Assembly (NCBI RefSeq): GCF_002162375.1
Contig: NZ_CP021425.1
Span: 372,001-436,000 of the forward strand
Direction of reading: 5' to 3'
Length of the DNA: 64,000 nt
Source: Oleiphilus messinensis
GTDB lineage: Bacteria > Pseudomonadota > Gammaproteobacteria > Pseudomonadales > Oleiphilaceae
In this document: positions 43,638 to 53,224 of the stretch, piece after piece
Layout of the letters: each line of letters starts with the position of its first letter
Numbering within the stretch: the first letter of the stretch is position 1
Position numbers and translations under genes: made by a program
The notes under the pieces: model-generated
Seen by the model: the letters and a program-made list of their open reading frames with translations, nothing else
Databases searched by the model: none
Told to the model about the DNA's origin: nothing

Positions 43638-46067
43638 TCAAGTCTGTGATTGCAGAGTGAATGACTCTAGCGGGATGGTCTCAGCCAGGGCATAGCCCTG
43701 GCCGAAATGCAGACCAATTTTCCGCACCTCAGCCAGGACGGCATCACTGGTCACGTGGTGGCCGATCGTTTCAGCGCCCATGAGGTGGGCCAGTTTGTGG
43801 ATCGCTTCGACGCGGACCTGATTTATTTTGTCCGTATGAAGTGCACCGACAAGGTCGCCATCGATTTTTACGAAATCCAGATTGAATGTCGCAATATACT
43901 CCAGGGATGACGGACGTTTGCCCACATGATCTGCCGCGATTTTACAACCCAGACCCTTAAGTGCCTGCACCGTGTTTCGTGCCAGCTTGGGGGCGTCGAT
44001 AAACAGGGACTCTTCCAGCTCAAAGCACAGCTTTTCCGGTTGTGCCCGGCTTTGATGGATCTCATGGGTGACGCGGGTTATAAAGTCCGTTTTCTTCAAT
44101 GATGCATTGTGCAGGTTGATCGAGCACAGCTTCAGTCTGTGATCCTGATGTCGATGTTGCGCAATCCAGTTGAGAACGCGCTTGAGAACCACCAGATCAA
44201 TATTCGAGGTCAGATCGACTTCTTCAGCCAGGGGCAGGAAGGTCTCGGGCTCAATGAGTGAGCCGGACTCATCTTGGATGCGGGAATATACTTCCAGGTA
44301 TTCGCCCCACACCGCGCTGATGATGGGTTTGATGGGCTGCACAAAAACCCTCAAGTATTCCGTAAATTCCAGGGCGTGGTTGATCATTTTAATATGATCA
44401 AGTTGTTTGGATTCATCAACGGTGCTGATCGTTGTGGGCTCAGGCTGGAAGATATTAATACAGCTGGAGCCAGAGGTTTTCGCCGCGTAGCAAATATTAT
44501 CGGCCAGCTTCATGAGCTTTTCCGGTGAGTTACTGTGTTCATCGACACTGACAACACCGATGCTGATACCGATTTCAAAGTCTGCCTCCCCCCAACTGAA
44601 CGGGGTGCCTAGTAGGGTGTTTCGTATACTTTCAGCAACCCTGCGTGCCTCTTCCGGCGGGCAGTTTTCCAGAAGTGCAGCGAACTCGTCTCCACCAATT
44701 CTTGCAACTGCATCACGTTGGCGAACCTTCGCTGAGATGGTTCTTGCAACCTGTCGTAACAGCTCATCACCGGCGGAGCTACCGCACTTTTCGTTGATCG
44801 CCTTGAAGCGCTCCAGATCCATGTATAACAGGGAGTGAGCGGTACCTCTTTTTTTGGCGTTGCCGAGCCCCCGGCCCAGTAAATTTTGAAACTCTCTGCG
44901 GTTAAACAGGCCTGTGAGTGGGTCGTGGCGTGCCATGTAGTTCAGTTTTTCCTGAACTTGAATTTTTGACGTGATATCTTTGGCGATATGAGCTGCGCCA
45001 ATCAGCTCACCCCGTTTATTGGTGATTCTGCGAAAGCGCATTTCAAATATCGGCATTTCTTCTTTGCGTTGTGCCAATGGCATTTCAACGCAAAACTGGT
45101 CTCGAGCCAGCGCGCGCTCCCAGAGACGCATGTATATGCGACGCTCATTCGGGAATTTGCTGAGCAGTTTGGCAATCGAATCTCCCGGTTGAGGGATGAT
45201 CTCAAAGGCGCGCTCGAATTGCATTTGAAAGGCTGCATTACAAAATAATATGGTCAGATCTTTGTCCAGTATCAGGGCCATGTCGTCTGTCGCTGACATA
45301 ATGCTGCCCATGCAGTCATCCAGAAAAGCTTTCTCGTTCCTGACATTACGCAGTTCGGAAAGATCCTGAATGACGCCTCGAATGCGTGTAACTCGCCCCT
45401 TGGTCAGTGTCGGTCGGCCGGTCAATCGAACCCAGCGGGTATTATTGCGAGCGCTGATAATCTGAACTTCGATCTGTAACGACTCGCCTTGATTCAGGCA
45501 ACGGCGAAACGCGGCTTTGACCCGGTATTGGTGGTTATGAAAATAATAAAGGGCATGCTCGGGATTGATTGCAGCGCCGACTTCCAAGTCAAAAATCCGG
45601 TACACCCCTTCCGTCCAGGAAAACGTATTCCGGGTCACATCAAACTCCCAGCCACCAAGGCGACCCACTGTCTGGAAATCCTGCAGAATCCCCATGGCGG
45701 ACTTACTGTCCTCGAGGCGATTGATTGTCGAATCGAAAACCAGGTCACCATCTTTTACATTCTTGCCCTTCGGCATCATTGTGCCGATGAAGAAGTGTCC
45801 GGACTTGTGCTGGAAGGTGGTTTCAATGGAATCACCTTTGCGTAGTTTCTCCCGGAAGTGAGGGGCATTGGGGTCGTAAACTGCGGCAGGGACGAGTTTG
45901 TTGAACGGGTTGCCGATTAATTCTTCCGGTGGATAGCCGAAAAACTTTTCAGTCTGGGCACACACCCGTTCAATGATACCCATATCACTTACGGCCAAAT
46001 GTGCTTCTTTGGCCTGTTCTTTTAACGCATTACGGCTTCGGCCCTGCTGGATGAGGTACTCTTTCAA
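43638..46067 (-). CDS. PAS-PAS-GGDEF-EAL protein with a degenerate EAL domain
   Basis: The 809-residue protein has a PAS domain at residues about 25-75 (CAQTEKFFGYPPEELIGNPF), two further PAS/PAC-like segments (about 125-240 and 250-375), a GGDEF domain (DPLTGLFNRREFQ, ARIGGDEFAALLENC; loop intact) and an EAL domain whose key residues have drifted: EYLEV replaces EAL, ELEES replaces ELTES and ADHVGKRPSSLEYI replaces the DDFGxGYSSL metal site. It is likely a cyclase without phosphodiesterase activity, or a c-di-GMP effector. Only a TTG (46067) or an internal ATG (45983) start is available; the PAS motif favours the TTG. Confidence 0.88.
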   Translation of the reverse strand: MKEYLIQQGRSRNALKEQAKEAHLAVSDMGIIERVCAQTEKFFGYPPEELIGNPFNKLVPAAVYDPNAPHFREKLRKGDSIETTFQHKSGHFFIGTMMPKGKNVKDGDLVFDSTINRLEDSKSAMGILQDFQTVGRLGGWEFDVTRNTFSWTEGVYRIFDLEVGAAINPEHALYYFHNHQYRVKAAFRRCLNQGESLQIEVQIISARNNTRWVRLTGRPTLTKGRVTRIRGVIQDLSELRNVRNEKAFLDDCMGSIMSATDDMALILDKDLTILFCNAAFQMQFERAFEIIPQPGDSIAKLLSKFPNERRIYMRLWERALARDQFCVEMPLAQRKEEMPIFEMRFRRITNKRGELIGAAHIAKDITSKIQVQEKLNYMARHDPLTGLFNRREFQNLLGRGLGNAKKRGTAHSLLYMDLERFKAINEKCGSSAGDELLRQVARTISAKVRQRDAVARIGGDEFAALLENCPPEEARRVAESIRNTLLGTPFSWGEADFEIGISIGVVSVDEHSNSPEKLMKLADNICYAAKTSGSSCINIFQPEPTTISTVDESKQLDHIKMINHALEFTEYLRVFVQPIKPIISAVWGEYLEVYSRIQDESGSLIEPETFLPLAEEVDLTSNIDLVVLKRVLNWIAQHRHQDHRLKLCSINLHNASLKKTDFITRVTHEIHQSRAQPEKLCFELEESLFIDAPKLARNTVQALKGLGCKIAADHVGKRPSSLEYIATFNLDFVKIDGDLVGALHTDKINQVRVEAIHKLAHLMGAETIGHHVTSDAVLAEVRKIGLHFGQGYALAETIPLESFTLQSQT

Positions 46068-46396
46068 TACGAGACTCCATGGTGGGATAAACTCTGGTTA
46101 TCAAGAGTATCTCAGTCGTGGGGAAAAGGAAATCTTCGTCGGATTTCATCCTGTATTGAAGCGCAACCTACAGCGAAGTGTGAACAGGACATGGGGGCAA
46201 TGTGCATTTAATGGTAGTATGTTGAGAGCGAGCCAATTAAGATTGAGCGCAGGGTCATCTATTTTTGTTACAGCGTGAATCATTTCTCAATAAAATAGGC
46301 AAGGACGCGCAGCTTCACTCTGTCTATAATTCAGGTCAACCCCAATGTGCTGAAGCTCACGCATGACTATCGACTTGTTTTGGGAATCAACTCACC
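46068..46396. other. Spacer between divergent GGDEF-EAL gene and cyaA
   Basis: This 329-base stretch has no credible gene. It is expected to contain the promoter of each divergent gene. No repeat, terminator or clear operator was seen. Confidence 0.5.
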
Positions 46397-49342
46397 GTGG
46401 CTGCGCCAGTAAAAAACCGAGATCGACAAAGCGCTTCGTTGCTCGCGCGTCAGAAACCCATTGAAACCTCCTACGAGGAGGGCATTGATCGTAAACTTCT
46501 CAAAGCGATTCGTCAGCGATTTCTGGATATCAATCAAGTCCGGCTGCAGCACACAAGAGCTTCATTGTCGACCCGGCAACAGGTTATTCTGGATATTCTT
46601 CCCCTGCTGTTTCACGTTAATCATCCGCTATTGCCGGGTTTCTCTTCCCGTGAATGCCCCTACAAACTGGCGAATTATGAGCCCGATGAAGAGGCTCTGT
46701 TCGCTGCACAACGCTACAGTAAAACCTTCAAATATCGGGAAGAGCCTCGTCACAGTCCGGAAATAACCGGCATATTTTTAATGGGGAGTACGGGGACGAT
46801 CGCCCATTCCGAACAGAGCGATATGGATGTGTGGCTTTGCCATGTGGATAATCTTGACGTTGCGGCATTGGCTTGCTTGCAGACCAAAGCCGAGAGCATT
46901 TCAGCCTGGGCGGATGAATTGGGGTTGGAGCTGCACTTTTTTCTAATGAATGATACTGCGTTTCGTAACCGTGCCCAGGACAACCGGGTTGACAGTGAGA
47001 GCAGTGGCAGTGCCCAGCACTTTTTGTTACTGGATGAATTTTACCGGACGAGTTTGTACCTCTGTGGGAAATATCCACTTTGGTGGTTGATCCCGCCGGA
47101 TCTGGAACAGGACTATGCCACATGGGCTGATCGTTTGATCACTCAGCGTTTCATAAAAGGCGAAGAATATCTGGATTTTGGTGGACTATCTTCAATTCCA
47201 AAGGAAGAGCTGGTCGGTGCCGGGCTCTGGCAGCTGTACAAGGGAATCGACTCTCCTTATAAATCAGTGCTGAAGTTGTTGCTCAATGAAGTCTATGCCC
47301 AGGAGTTGCCGGAGAAGTATCCTCTGAGTCTCGAATTCAAGGCGAAGATGTATGCCGGGGTTAATGATACGGTCGATGTTGATCCGTACATTATGATTTA
47401 CCGCCGCCTGGAGCAATACCTGGGTGCTCGCTCGGAGAAAAACCGGCTCACGCTGGTGCGTAAAAGCTTTTATCTTAAAATTGGTGAAAAATTAACTCAT
47501 GGCCGGCGTGAGCGAAATGTGTCCTGGCGCCGTGTCGCGATGCAGGCCCTGGTGAGTGATTGGGGCTGGCAGAACAAGGAACTGACTTATCTTGACAAGC
47601 GTCAGGATTGGCGGGTCAGTCAGGTGCTGGTGGAGCGCAAGAGTGTGGTCAGTGAATTGACACACTGTTACCGGTTTATTTCCCAGTATGCCCGTCAGAA
47701 CCGCCTCAAAGCCGCCATCAATGTGGAAGACATGAATCTGCTCGGGCGCAAGCTCTATGCGGCTTTCCAGCGCAAGGCGGGGAAACTGGAATTTATCAAT
47801 CCGAATATTGCCCCCGACATCACAGAGGAAAACCTTGGGTTTCATCATGCCTCCTCGCAATCCTGGAGTGCGGATGCGAAAGGTTGGCTGCTCTACAAGG
47901 CGTTGGAAAATGCAGCGGATGCCGCTTACTTTTCGGCGCTGAAACGTTCAACCAGTCTGGTGGAGCTGATTACCTGGTCCCATTACAACGGATTGCTGGG
48001 GCGCTCTACGCGTTTGGGGTTGTTGCCAGGCACCTCCAAGGTGACGTTATTCGAGCTGCGTAATATCATTGAATCACTGCAACAGCACATCCAGGTGCCG
48101 TTCTCAGCAGTGGCTCAGGCGCGTTACAAAGAGCAGCCGTATGCCATGCAAATTGTATTGTTTATCAATGTTGGCATGGATCCGCTGGAACGCTACACAG
48201 CGATGGGGGTTCATAAGTTAAGCAGTCGCAATGATTCGCTCGGATACAGCTCGGTTCGAGATAATCTGGTATTAACATTGGATCAGGTTACCCGAAACAG
48301 TTGGAATGAAGTGCTGGTGAACCGCTATGAACTGGGTGATACCCTGATTCAGTGTCTGAAAAATTATCTGGCACAGCTTATGTCCCGATCTGAAGGCCAG
48401 CCGATGCCGGAATTGTCTGTGAAATGCTTCTGCCAATCCCGGGCGACAGCCATCGCACGCAGGGTCGAGGAGTTATTCGTAGATGTTGCGGAGGCGTTTT
48501 TTGGTGCAACCGGAACGCTCAATACCCGCTATATCATCGAACTTGACCGTCGTTTCTTTGCGATCCAGTTCTTTGATCAACAGCCGCGCTTCACCGGGTT
48601 TGAGTCGATTCAGGATTTATTGGTTTATCTATCCCAGCCTCAGCGGGAATACACGCGCTTGAAGCTCGATCGCTATGCCTTGACAGATTATAAGAAAATC
48701 AGGGCTGTGTGTGCACAATGTGAGCCGGATACGGTTCAAGTGTTCTTTTATCCGCAGCATGAAGACGCGGATGTCTATATTTTGGATGAAAAAGGCTCGT
48801 TGTTTGCTTATAACACGCCTTTTTATGATATCTATTCGCTACTGATACCACTGCAACGGTTTCTGTTATCGATACAGGATCGACGTCAGATGCGGCAGGA
48901 TATTAATGAAGTCTGGATGGATTCAGAAATCGTCATGAACGAACTTGTATTTGACCCACTTTCAAATGCCATTGTGCCCAGCATGGTTGCCGTAGAAGAC
49001 CGGGCCGATGCGGGTAACTATTTCGAAGTCCAGGCCATCGGGAACCATGAACTCAATGGCGAACTGGAGTTTGATATATTTTGTGATCAACAGGAATTCA
49101 CCACCATGGAGTATGGCGACAGGTTAATTCCGGCGGTTGCTCACTTCATTCTTTCCCGCCGACATAAGGGTGAACGATACCCCTGTTACATCACCGATTT
49201 GGGATTACCCCACGATTTGGATCAGCACGATTATCAAAGCACGTTGCAAACCGTCCAGTATTTGTTTTACAAACAGGCATTGGAGAGTGCCTTGAACGAA
49301 CAAATTCGGTATCATCCCTCCCAAGACAACGGTGTCAGTTGA
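46397..49342 (+). CDS. cyaA: Class I adenylate cyclase
   Basis: The 981-residue enzyme makes cAMP from ATP. The catalytic half (to about residue 450) has the nucleotidyltransferase motif GSTGTIAHSEQSDMDVWLC and further class I segments (LLDEFYRTSLYLCGKYPLWWL, LGLEHLHFF-like ELHFFLMND, KSVLKLLLNEVYA, SDWGW). The C-terminal half is the regulatory region known from enterics. It starts at GTG 46397. The gene is longer than E. coli CyaA (848) and similar to Pseudomonas-type enzymes. cyaY, often nearby in Pseudomonas, is absent here. Confidence 0.95.
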   Translation: MAAPVKNRDRQSASLLARQKPIETSYEEGIDRKLLKAIRQRFLDINQVRLQHTRASLSTRQQVILDILPLLFHVNHPLLPGFSSRECPYKLANYEPDEEALFAAQRYSKTFKYREEPRHSPEITGIFLMGSTGTIAHSEQSDMDVWLCHVDNLDVAALACLQTKAESISAWADELGLELHFFLMNDTAFRNRAQDNRVDSESSGSAQHFLLLDEFYRTSLYLCGKYPLWWLIPPDLEQDYATWADRLITQRFIKGEEYLDFGGLSSIPKEELVGAGLWQLYKGIDSPYKSVLKLLLNEVYAQELPEKYPLSLEFKAKMYAGVNDTVDVDPYIMIYRRLEQYLGARSEKNRLTLVRKSFYLKIGEKLTHGRRERNVSWRRVAMQALVSDWGWQNKELTYLDKRQDWRVSQVLVERKSVVSELTHCYRFISQYARQNRLKAAINVEDMNLLGRKLYAAFQRKAGKLEFINPNIAPDITEENLGFHHASSQSWSADAKGWLLYKALENAADAAYFSALKRSTSLVELITWSHYNGLLGRSTRLGLLPGTSKVTLFELRNIIESLQQHIQVPFSAVAQARYKEQPYAMQIVLFINVGMDPLERYTAMGVHKLSSRNDSLGYSSVRDNLVLTLDQVTRNSWNEVLVNRYELGDTLIQCLKNYLAQLMSRSEGQPMPELSVKCFCQSRATAIARRVEELFVDVAEAFFGATGTLNTRYIIELDRRFFAIQFFDQQPRFTGFESIQDLLVYLSQPQREYTRLKLDRYALTDYKKIRAVCAQCEPDTVQVFFYPQHEDADVYILDEKGSLFAYNTPFYDIYSLLIPLQRFLLSIQDRRQMRQDINEVWMDSEIVMNELVFDPLSNAIVPSMVAVEDRADAGNYFEVQAIGNHELNGELEFDIFCDQQEFTTMEYGDRLIPAVAHFILSRRHKGERYPCYITDLGLPHDLDQHDYQSTLQTVQYLFYKQALESALNEQIRYHPSQDNGVS

Positions 49343-49488
49343 ATTGAGGCACCGGATTGAACAAAACCACTGCAGTGTGCAGCAGATTTGTTCGAAATAT
49401 AGATAGATGGTTGTGTCAGAAGAGAAGCCCGGGTCAAAAAGAGTGATTGTCGTGTCGAAAAGAACGGTTCATGTAATATTAAGGGCAC

Positions 49489-49530
49489 TTTTAACAAGAG
49501 TTCCTGGAATTTTAAGAAGAGTTCCTGGAA
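49489..49530 (+). repeat. 21-bp tandem duplication just upstream of lptM
   Basis: Two adjacent 21-base copies at 49489-49509 and 49510-49530 differ at one position (C versus G at the seventh base). They end 11 bases before the lptM start, so they shape its 5' untranslated region. Confidence 0.85.
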
Positions 49531-49541
49531 AAAGTAGCCCG

Positions 49542-49718
49542 ATGAAGTGGGGTACCGTGGTTTTTGCCGGATTGTTACTGGTTGGTTGCGGCCAAAAGGG
49601 AGCACTCTATTTACCGGCTGACACCCCGGATCAGAAGGGTGATTCTGTGGTACAAGAGGAATTAAAGGAAACTCAAACTGACGGAGAACCCGATTCGAAA
49701 AACAAGGGTCGAAGTTGA
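49542..49718 (+). CDS. lptM: LPS-assembly lipoprotein LptM (YifL/LppL family)
   Basis: From ATG 49542 the product has 58 residues with a lipoprotein signal (MKWGTVVFAGLLLVGC, lipobox LVGC) followed by the family signature GQKGALYLP. LptM helps the LptDE complex mature at the outer membrane. The tail is polar and not conserved. An open frame upstream to 49407 is not needed. Position before lysA and dapF is typical of Pseudomonas-like genomes. Confidence 0.9.
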   Translation: MKWGTVVFAGLLLVGCGQKGALYLPADTPDQKGDSVVQEELKETQTDGEPDSKNKGRS

Positions 49719-50056
49719 CCGGGCGATTAAACTACCCCCGAACAGAAATCCAAAAACACATTGAAACCAGTCGATCCAATGATCGAGTCAAAGGCTGACG
49801 AGCGAGAAGTAACTCGTTTTTGGATGGTTGTGTTTAATGATGAACGTGTTTAATCATGAAAGTGTTCCCGGCGATTGTAACACGGCCAGAATTTCTTTAA
49901 TCTGGACGATTAGTCGGAATCTATTGTGTGTACGTAGATACCTTCCTGAAGACAATCGCGGCCTGCGTAAAGCCCGTATACCTCGTATTGCCGCGATACG
50001 CAGCTTTTGCGAGAAACCGAATTTTATTTGTAACTGTTTTAGAGATAACAACCCCG
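49719..50056. other. Spacer between lptM and lysA
   Basis: The 338-base stretch holds only a non-conserved open frame at 49828-50208 that overlaps lysA and is judged spurious. No riboswitch-like or repeat structure was evident by eye. Confidence 0.45.
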
Positions 50057-51319
50057 ATGGATTATTTTCAGTATCAGCCAGACCCGCAATCCCAGACAGA
50101 AACTTTGTATGCGGAGGGGGTCGCCCTGGAAAACGTCGCCAAAACCTATGGTACACCGACGTTCGTCTATTCCCGAAAAACACTGACTCGTCATTTCGAA
50201 GCCTATGATCAAGCGTTCGGTGCACGGCCCCATTTGGTTTGTTATGCCGTGAAAGCGAACTCCAATATTGGTGTTTTGAGCGTACTGGCGCGTTTGGGCG
50301 CAGGTTTTGATATCGTCTCGGTTGGCGAGCTTGAGCGTGTTTTAAAAGCGGGCGGCAGCCCTGACCGGGTGATGTTTTCAGGTGTGGGAAAGCAGGCAGA
50401 TGAAATGGCCCGTGCGCTTGAGGTCGGGGTACATTGTTTTAACGTCGAGTCGCTCTCAGAGCTACGCCGCTTGAATACTGTCGCGGGAGATATGGGCAAG
50501 ATTGCCCCGGTATCGTTTCGGGTTAATCCTGACGTAGACGCCGGTACCCACCCTTATATTTCCACCGGCTTGAAAGAAAACAAATTCGGTATCGATATTC
50601 AATCTGCCCGTGCCGCTTATGAGGAAGCCAAAACGCTTGAGCATATCAATGTTATCGGCGTTGACTGTCACATTGGTTCCCAATTGACTGAATTGGCCCC
50701 TTTTCTGGATGCGTTAGATCGCGTCCTGGCGTTGATTGACGAGCTGGCCGAAATCGGTATTACGATCCGGCATCTGGATCTGGGGGGGGGACTCGGGGTT
50801 AAATACCGGGACGAAGTTCCGCCGGCCCCTGCGGATTACATCGCCCGAGTTGTAGAGCGTCTCGGTGATCGACAGTTGGAGCTGGTAGTTGAGCCGGGCC
50901 GATCCATTGCGGCCAATGCGGGTGTGCTTTTGACTCGCGTGGAATATTTGAAAGAAACCGAGCACAAGAATTTTGCCATTATCGATGGTGCGATGAATGA
51001 TCTGATCAGGCCTTCTTTGTACAGCGCCTGGCAGGAAATTGTACCGACGACACCCCGCACCGGAGAGGTGAAATCCTATGATTTGGTCGGACCGGTCTGC
51101 GAAACGGGTGATTTTCTGGGAAAAGATCGTGATCTGGTGTTGCAGGAAGGAGATTTGTTAGCCGTTCGCTCTGCAGGGGCTTACGGTTTTTCGATGAGTT
51201 CAAATTACAACAGTCGAAATCGTGCTTGTGAGTTGATGGTTGATGGCGATCAAGTCTATGTTATACGTAAGCGCGAATCGATCGCAGATCAATTGGCATT
51301 GGAGACCGTGGTACCCTAG
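50057..51319 (+). CDS. lysA: Diaminopimelate decarboxylase
   Basis: The 420-residue PLP enzyme makes lysine from meso-diaminopimelate. PLP lysine Lys66 lies in YAVKANSN; HIGSQL, the glycine-rich GGGLGVKY and EPGRSIAANAG phosphate-binding segments and the substrate-site GPVCETGD are present. ATG 50057 (MDYFQYQP) is preferred over the longer frame from 49928, which adds 43 residues without similarity. It is followed by dapF in one likely operon. Confidence 0.96.
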   Translation: MDYFQYQPDPQSQTETLYAEGVALENVAKTYGTPTFVYSRKTLTRHFEAYDQAFGARPHLVCYAVKANSNIGVLSVLARLGAGFDIVSVGELERVLKAGGSPDRVMFSGVGKQADEMARALEVGVHCFNVESLSELRRLNTVAGDMGKIAPVSFRVNPDVDAGTHPYISTGLKENKFGIDIQSARAAYEEAKTLEHINVIGVDCHIGSQLTELAPFLDALDRVLALIDELAEIGITIRHLDLGGGLGVKYRDEVPPAPADYIARVVERLGDRQLELVVEPGRSIAANAGVLLTRVEYLKETEHKNFAIIDGAMNDLIRPSLYSAWQEIVPTTPRTGEVKSYDLVGPVCETGDFLGKDRDLVLQEGDLLAVRSAGAYGFSMSSNYNSRNRACELMVDGDQVYVIRKRESIADQLALETVVP

Positions 51320-51389
51320 TCGATAACGCAGATATTGAACACGTTGAAACTGGATATCTCAGTAAGTGCACCCACCAGGTTAGTTAAGA

Positions 51390-52220
51390 ATGTTAATTAA
51401 GTTTAGCAAAATGCACGGTTTGGGAAATGACTTCATGGTGATTGATGCAATCAGTCAGCACGTTCATATTCGTCCCGAACAAGTCAAAAGGCTCTCGGAC
51501 CGGCATTTTGGTATTGGCTTTGACCAGTTGCTGCTGGTTGAGCCGCCCGGACAGCCCGATGTTGATTTTCGATACCGTATTTTCAATGCCGATGGTAGTG
51601 AGGTCGAACAATGCGGCAATGGTGCCCGTTGTTTTGCGTTGTATGTGTCAGAAAAGAAATTGGTCAATAAACCCGTAATTCGTGTCCAGACCGCGAAAGG
51701 CGTAATTGAGCTCAAACTGGGTGAAGAAGGTCTGGTTACGGTGGATATGGGCAAACCGCGCCTGACACCTGCAGACATACCATTTCTGGCTGAAGCACCC
51801 GCTCCCACCTATCAAATTGATGTCCAAGGTGTGCAGTACGATATTAGCGCGGTTTCGATGGGGAACCCCCATGGCGTGCTGGTCATTGATGATGTCCTAA
51901 CCGCGCCGCTGGAATCTGTGGGGGCGACCTTGGAATCTCATGAGCGGTTTCCGGAACGGGCCAATATCGGCTTTATGGAAATCGTTCATCCCGGTTTTGT
52001 CAAACTGCGAGTATTCGAGCGCGGGGCGGGTGAAACCATGGCGTGTGGATCGGGAGCCTGTGCAGCAGTTGTTGCCGGCCGTTTACGAGGGCTGTTGGAT
52101 TCGAGGGTTGAAGTCAAACTGCCGGGTGGCAATTTACGCATTCAATGGGATGGGGAAGGGCACCCGGTGCTGATGGAAGGGCCTGCAGCTTTTGTTTTTG
52201 AAGGACAGGTTCGACTCTGA
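51390..52220 (+). CDS. dapF: Diaminopimelate epimerase
   Basis: The 276-residue enzyme interconverts LL- and meso-diaminopimelate. The two catalytic cysteines are Cys75 (EQCGNGARC) and Cys219 (ACGSGACA), with N-terminal FSKMHGLGNDF. Length and motifs are standard. The stop is followed by a tandem repeat array before the next gene. Confidence 0.97.
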   Translation: MLIKFSKMHGLGNDFMVIDAISQHVHIRPEQVKRLSDRHFGIGFDQLLLVEPPGQPDVDFRYRIFNADGSEVEQCGNGARCFALYVSEKKLVNKPVIRVQTAKGVIELKLGEEGLVTVDMGKPRLTPADIPFLAEAPAPTYQIDVQGVQYDISAVSMGNPHGVLVIDDVLTAPLESVGATLESHERFPERANIGFMEIVHPGFVKLRVFERGAGETMACGSGACAAVVAGRLRGLLDSRVEVKLPGGNLRIQWDGEGHPVLMEGPAAFVFEGQVRL

Positions 52221-52255
52221 AGAGGCCTGAAGACGGTTTTTTCAGCGGTATTTAT

Positions 52256-52355
52256 CCGGCTCGGGAACTATATATCTCGTTCTGGAGCTGTACATCCGGT
52301 TCGGGAGCTGTACATCTCGTTCTGGAACTATACTACTTGTTCTTGAACTACGCGC
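52256..52355. repeat. Five tandem 20-bp repeats between dapF and the DUF484 gene
   Basis: Units at 52256, 52276, 52296, 52316 and 52336 share the pattern TCYSGTTCKGGARCTRTACA; the last is the most diverged. The array occupies 100 of the 233 bases between the genes. It has no coding role and no strong dyad within a unit. Confidence 0.8.
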
Positions 52356-52453
52356 TCAGTAAACAGAATTGGACAATTTTCAATTTTCGACGACACTGAT
52401 ACAGCATACCGCTTTGATATTCCTGGCGGCGTCGAACGGAGTAGTTTTTCACA

Positions 52454-53176
52454 ATGACTGATAAAGAAACGACTGTAGAAGGGCTTAGCGAAGCCCAGGT
52501 CGTAGAATACCTTCGCCAACACCCCGGCTTTTTTGTTGATCACGATTACCTGTTGCGCGAAATCAGAGTTCCCCATGACAGTGGTCGTGCCATTTCCCTT
52601 GTAGAACGGCAAGTTCAGGTATTTCGTGAACAGCGGGATCAGTTACAGCGGGAACTGGGAAACCTGATTGCGATAGCGCGGGAGAATGATCGTTTCTTCG
52701 AAAAAAGTAAACGACTACTGATCAATCTGATTGAAGCCAAGAGTCTCGAAGAAGTGGTGATCATGATCGAAGAGAGCGTGCGCAATGATTTTGGCCTGGA
52801 TTGTGCCAGCCTGTTACTGTTTGGGAATCCTCGGGACTATCCTGTTAGCAACATTCAGGTTCTGCCGCTCAAAGAAGCCGAAGCGATACTGGGAGAAATG
52901 ATTCACAGTAAAAAAGCAATTTGTGGACGCCTGCAACCTCGCCAGAGCAAATGCCTGTTTCCGATGATCGACACAGAGATTGGCTCTGCCGCGGTGATTT
53001 CCCTGCACAATACCGAACATTTGGGAATGTTCAGTCTGGGGAGCCATGACCAGTCCTATTTTGATCGGGGTATGGGGTCTCTGTTTTTGTCATATATCAG
53101 TGATACGATGAGTCGCTTGTTGCCGCCATTACTCTCTCAGGAGAAAAGCAGGGCGTCAGCTTCGGCAACGACCTAG
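52454..53176 (+). CDS. DUF484 family GAF-like protein
   Basis: The 240-residue protein has the DUF484 layout: an N-terminal helix pair (EAQVVEYLRQHPGFFVDHDYLL), a coiled coil (SLVERQVQVFREQRDQLQREL) and a GAF-like domain (FGLDCASLLLF, AAVISLHNTEHLGMFSLGSHD). Function is unknown in all species; the family sits next to xerC and dapF in many gammaproteobacteria. Here it is followed by a HAD gene at once, without xerC. Confidence 0.9.
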   Translation: MTDKETTVEGLSEAQVVEYLRQHPGFFVDHDYLLREIRVPHDSGRAISLVERQVQVFREQRDQLQRELGNLIAIARENDRFFEKSKRLLINLIEAKSLEEVVIMIEESVRNDFGLDCASLLLFGNPRDYPVSNIQVLPLKEAEAILGEMIHSKKAICGRLQPRQSKCLFPMIDTEIGSAAVISLHNTEHLGMFSLGSHDQSYFDRGMGSLFLSYISDTMSRLLPPLLSQEKSRASASATT

Positions 53177-53224
53177 TACTGACTTTTTAATTCGTCATAT
53201 TGCCAACGACACAGTACCGATTCT

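Noticed and set aside
49828-50208. 126-residue open frame between lptM and lysA
   Set aside because: It overlaps the true lysA start in another frame and has low-complexity non-conserved content.
52256-52355. CRISPR array
   Set aside because: Units are head-to-tail without spacers and the period is 20 bp.
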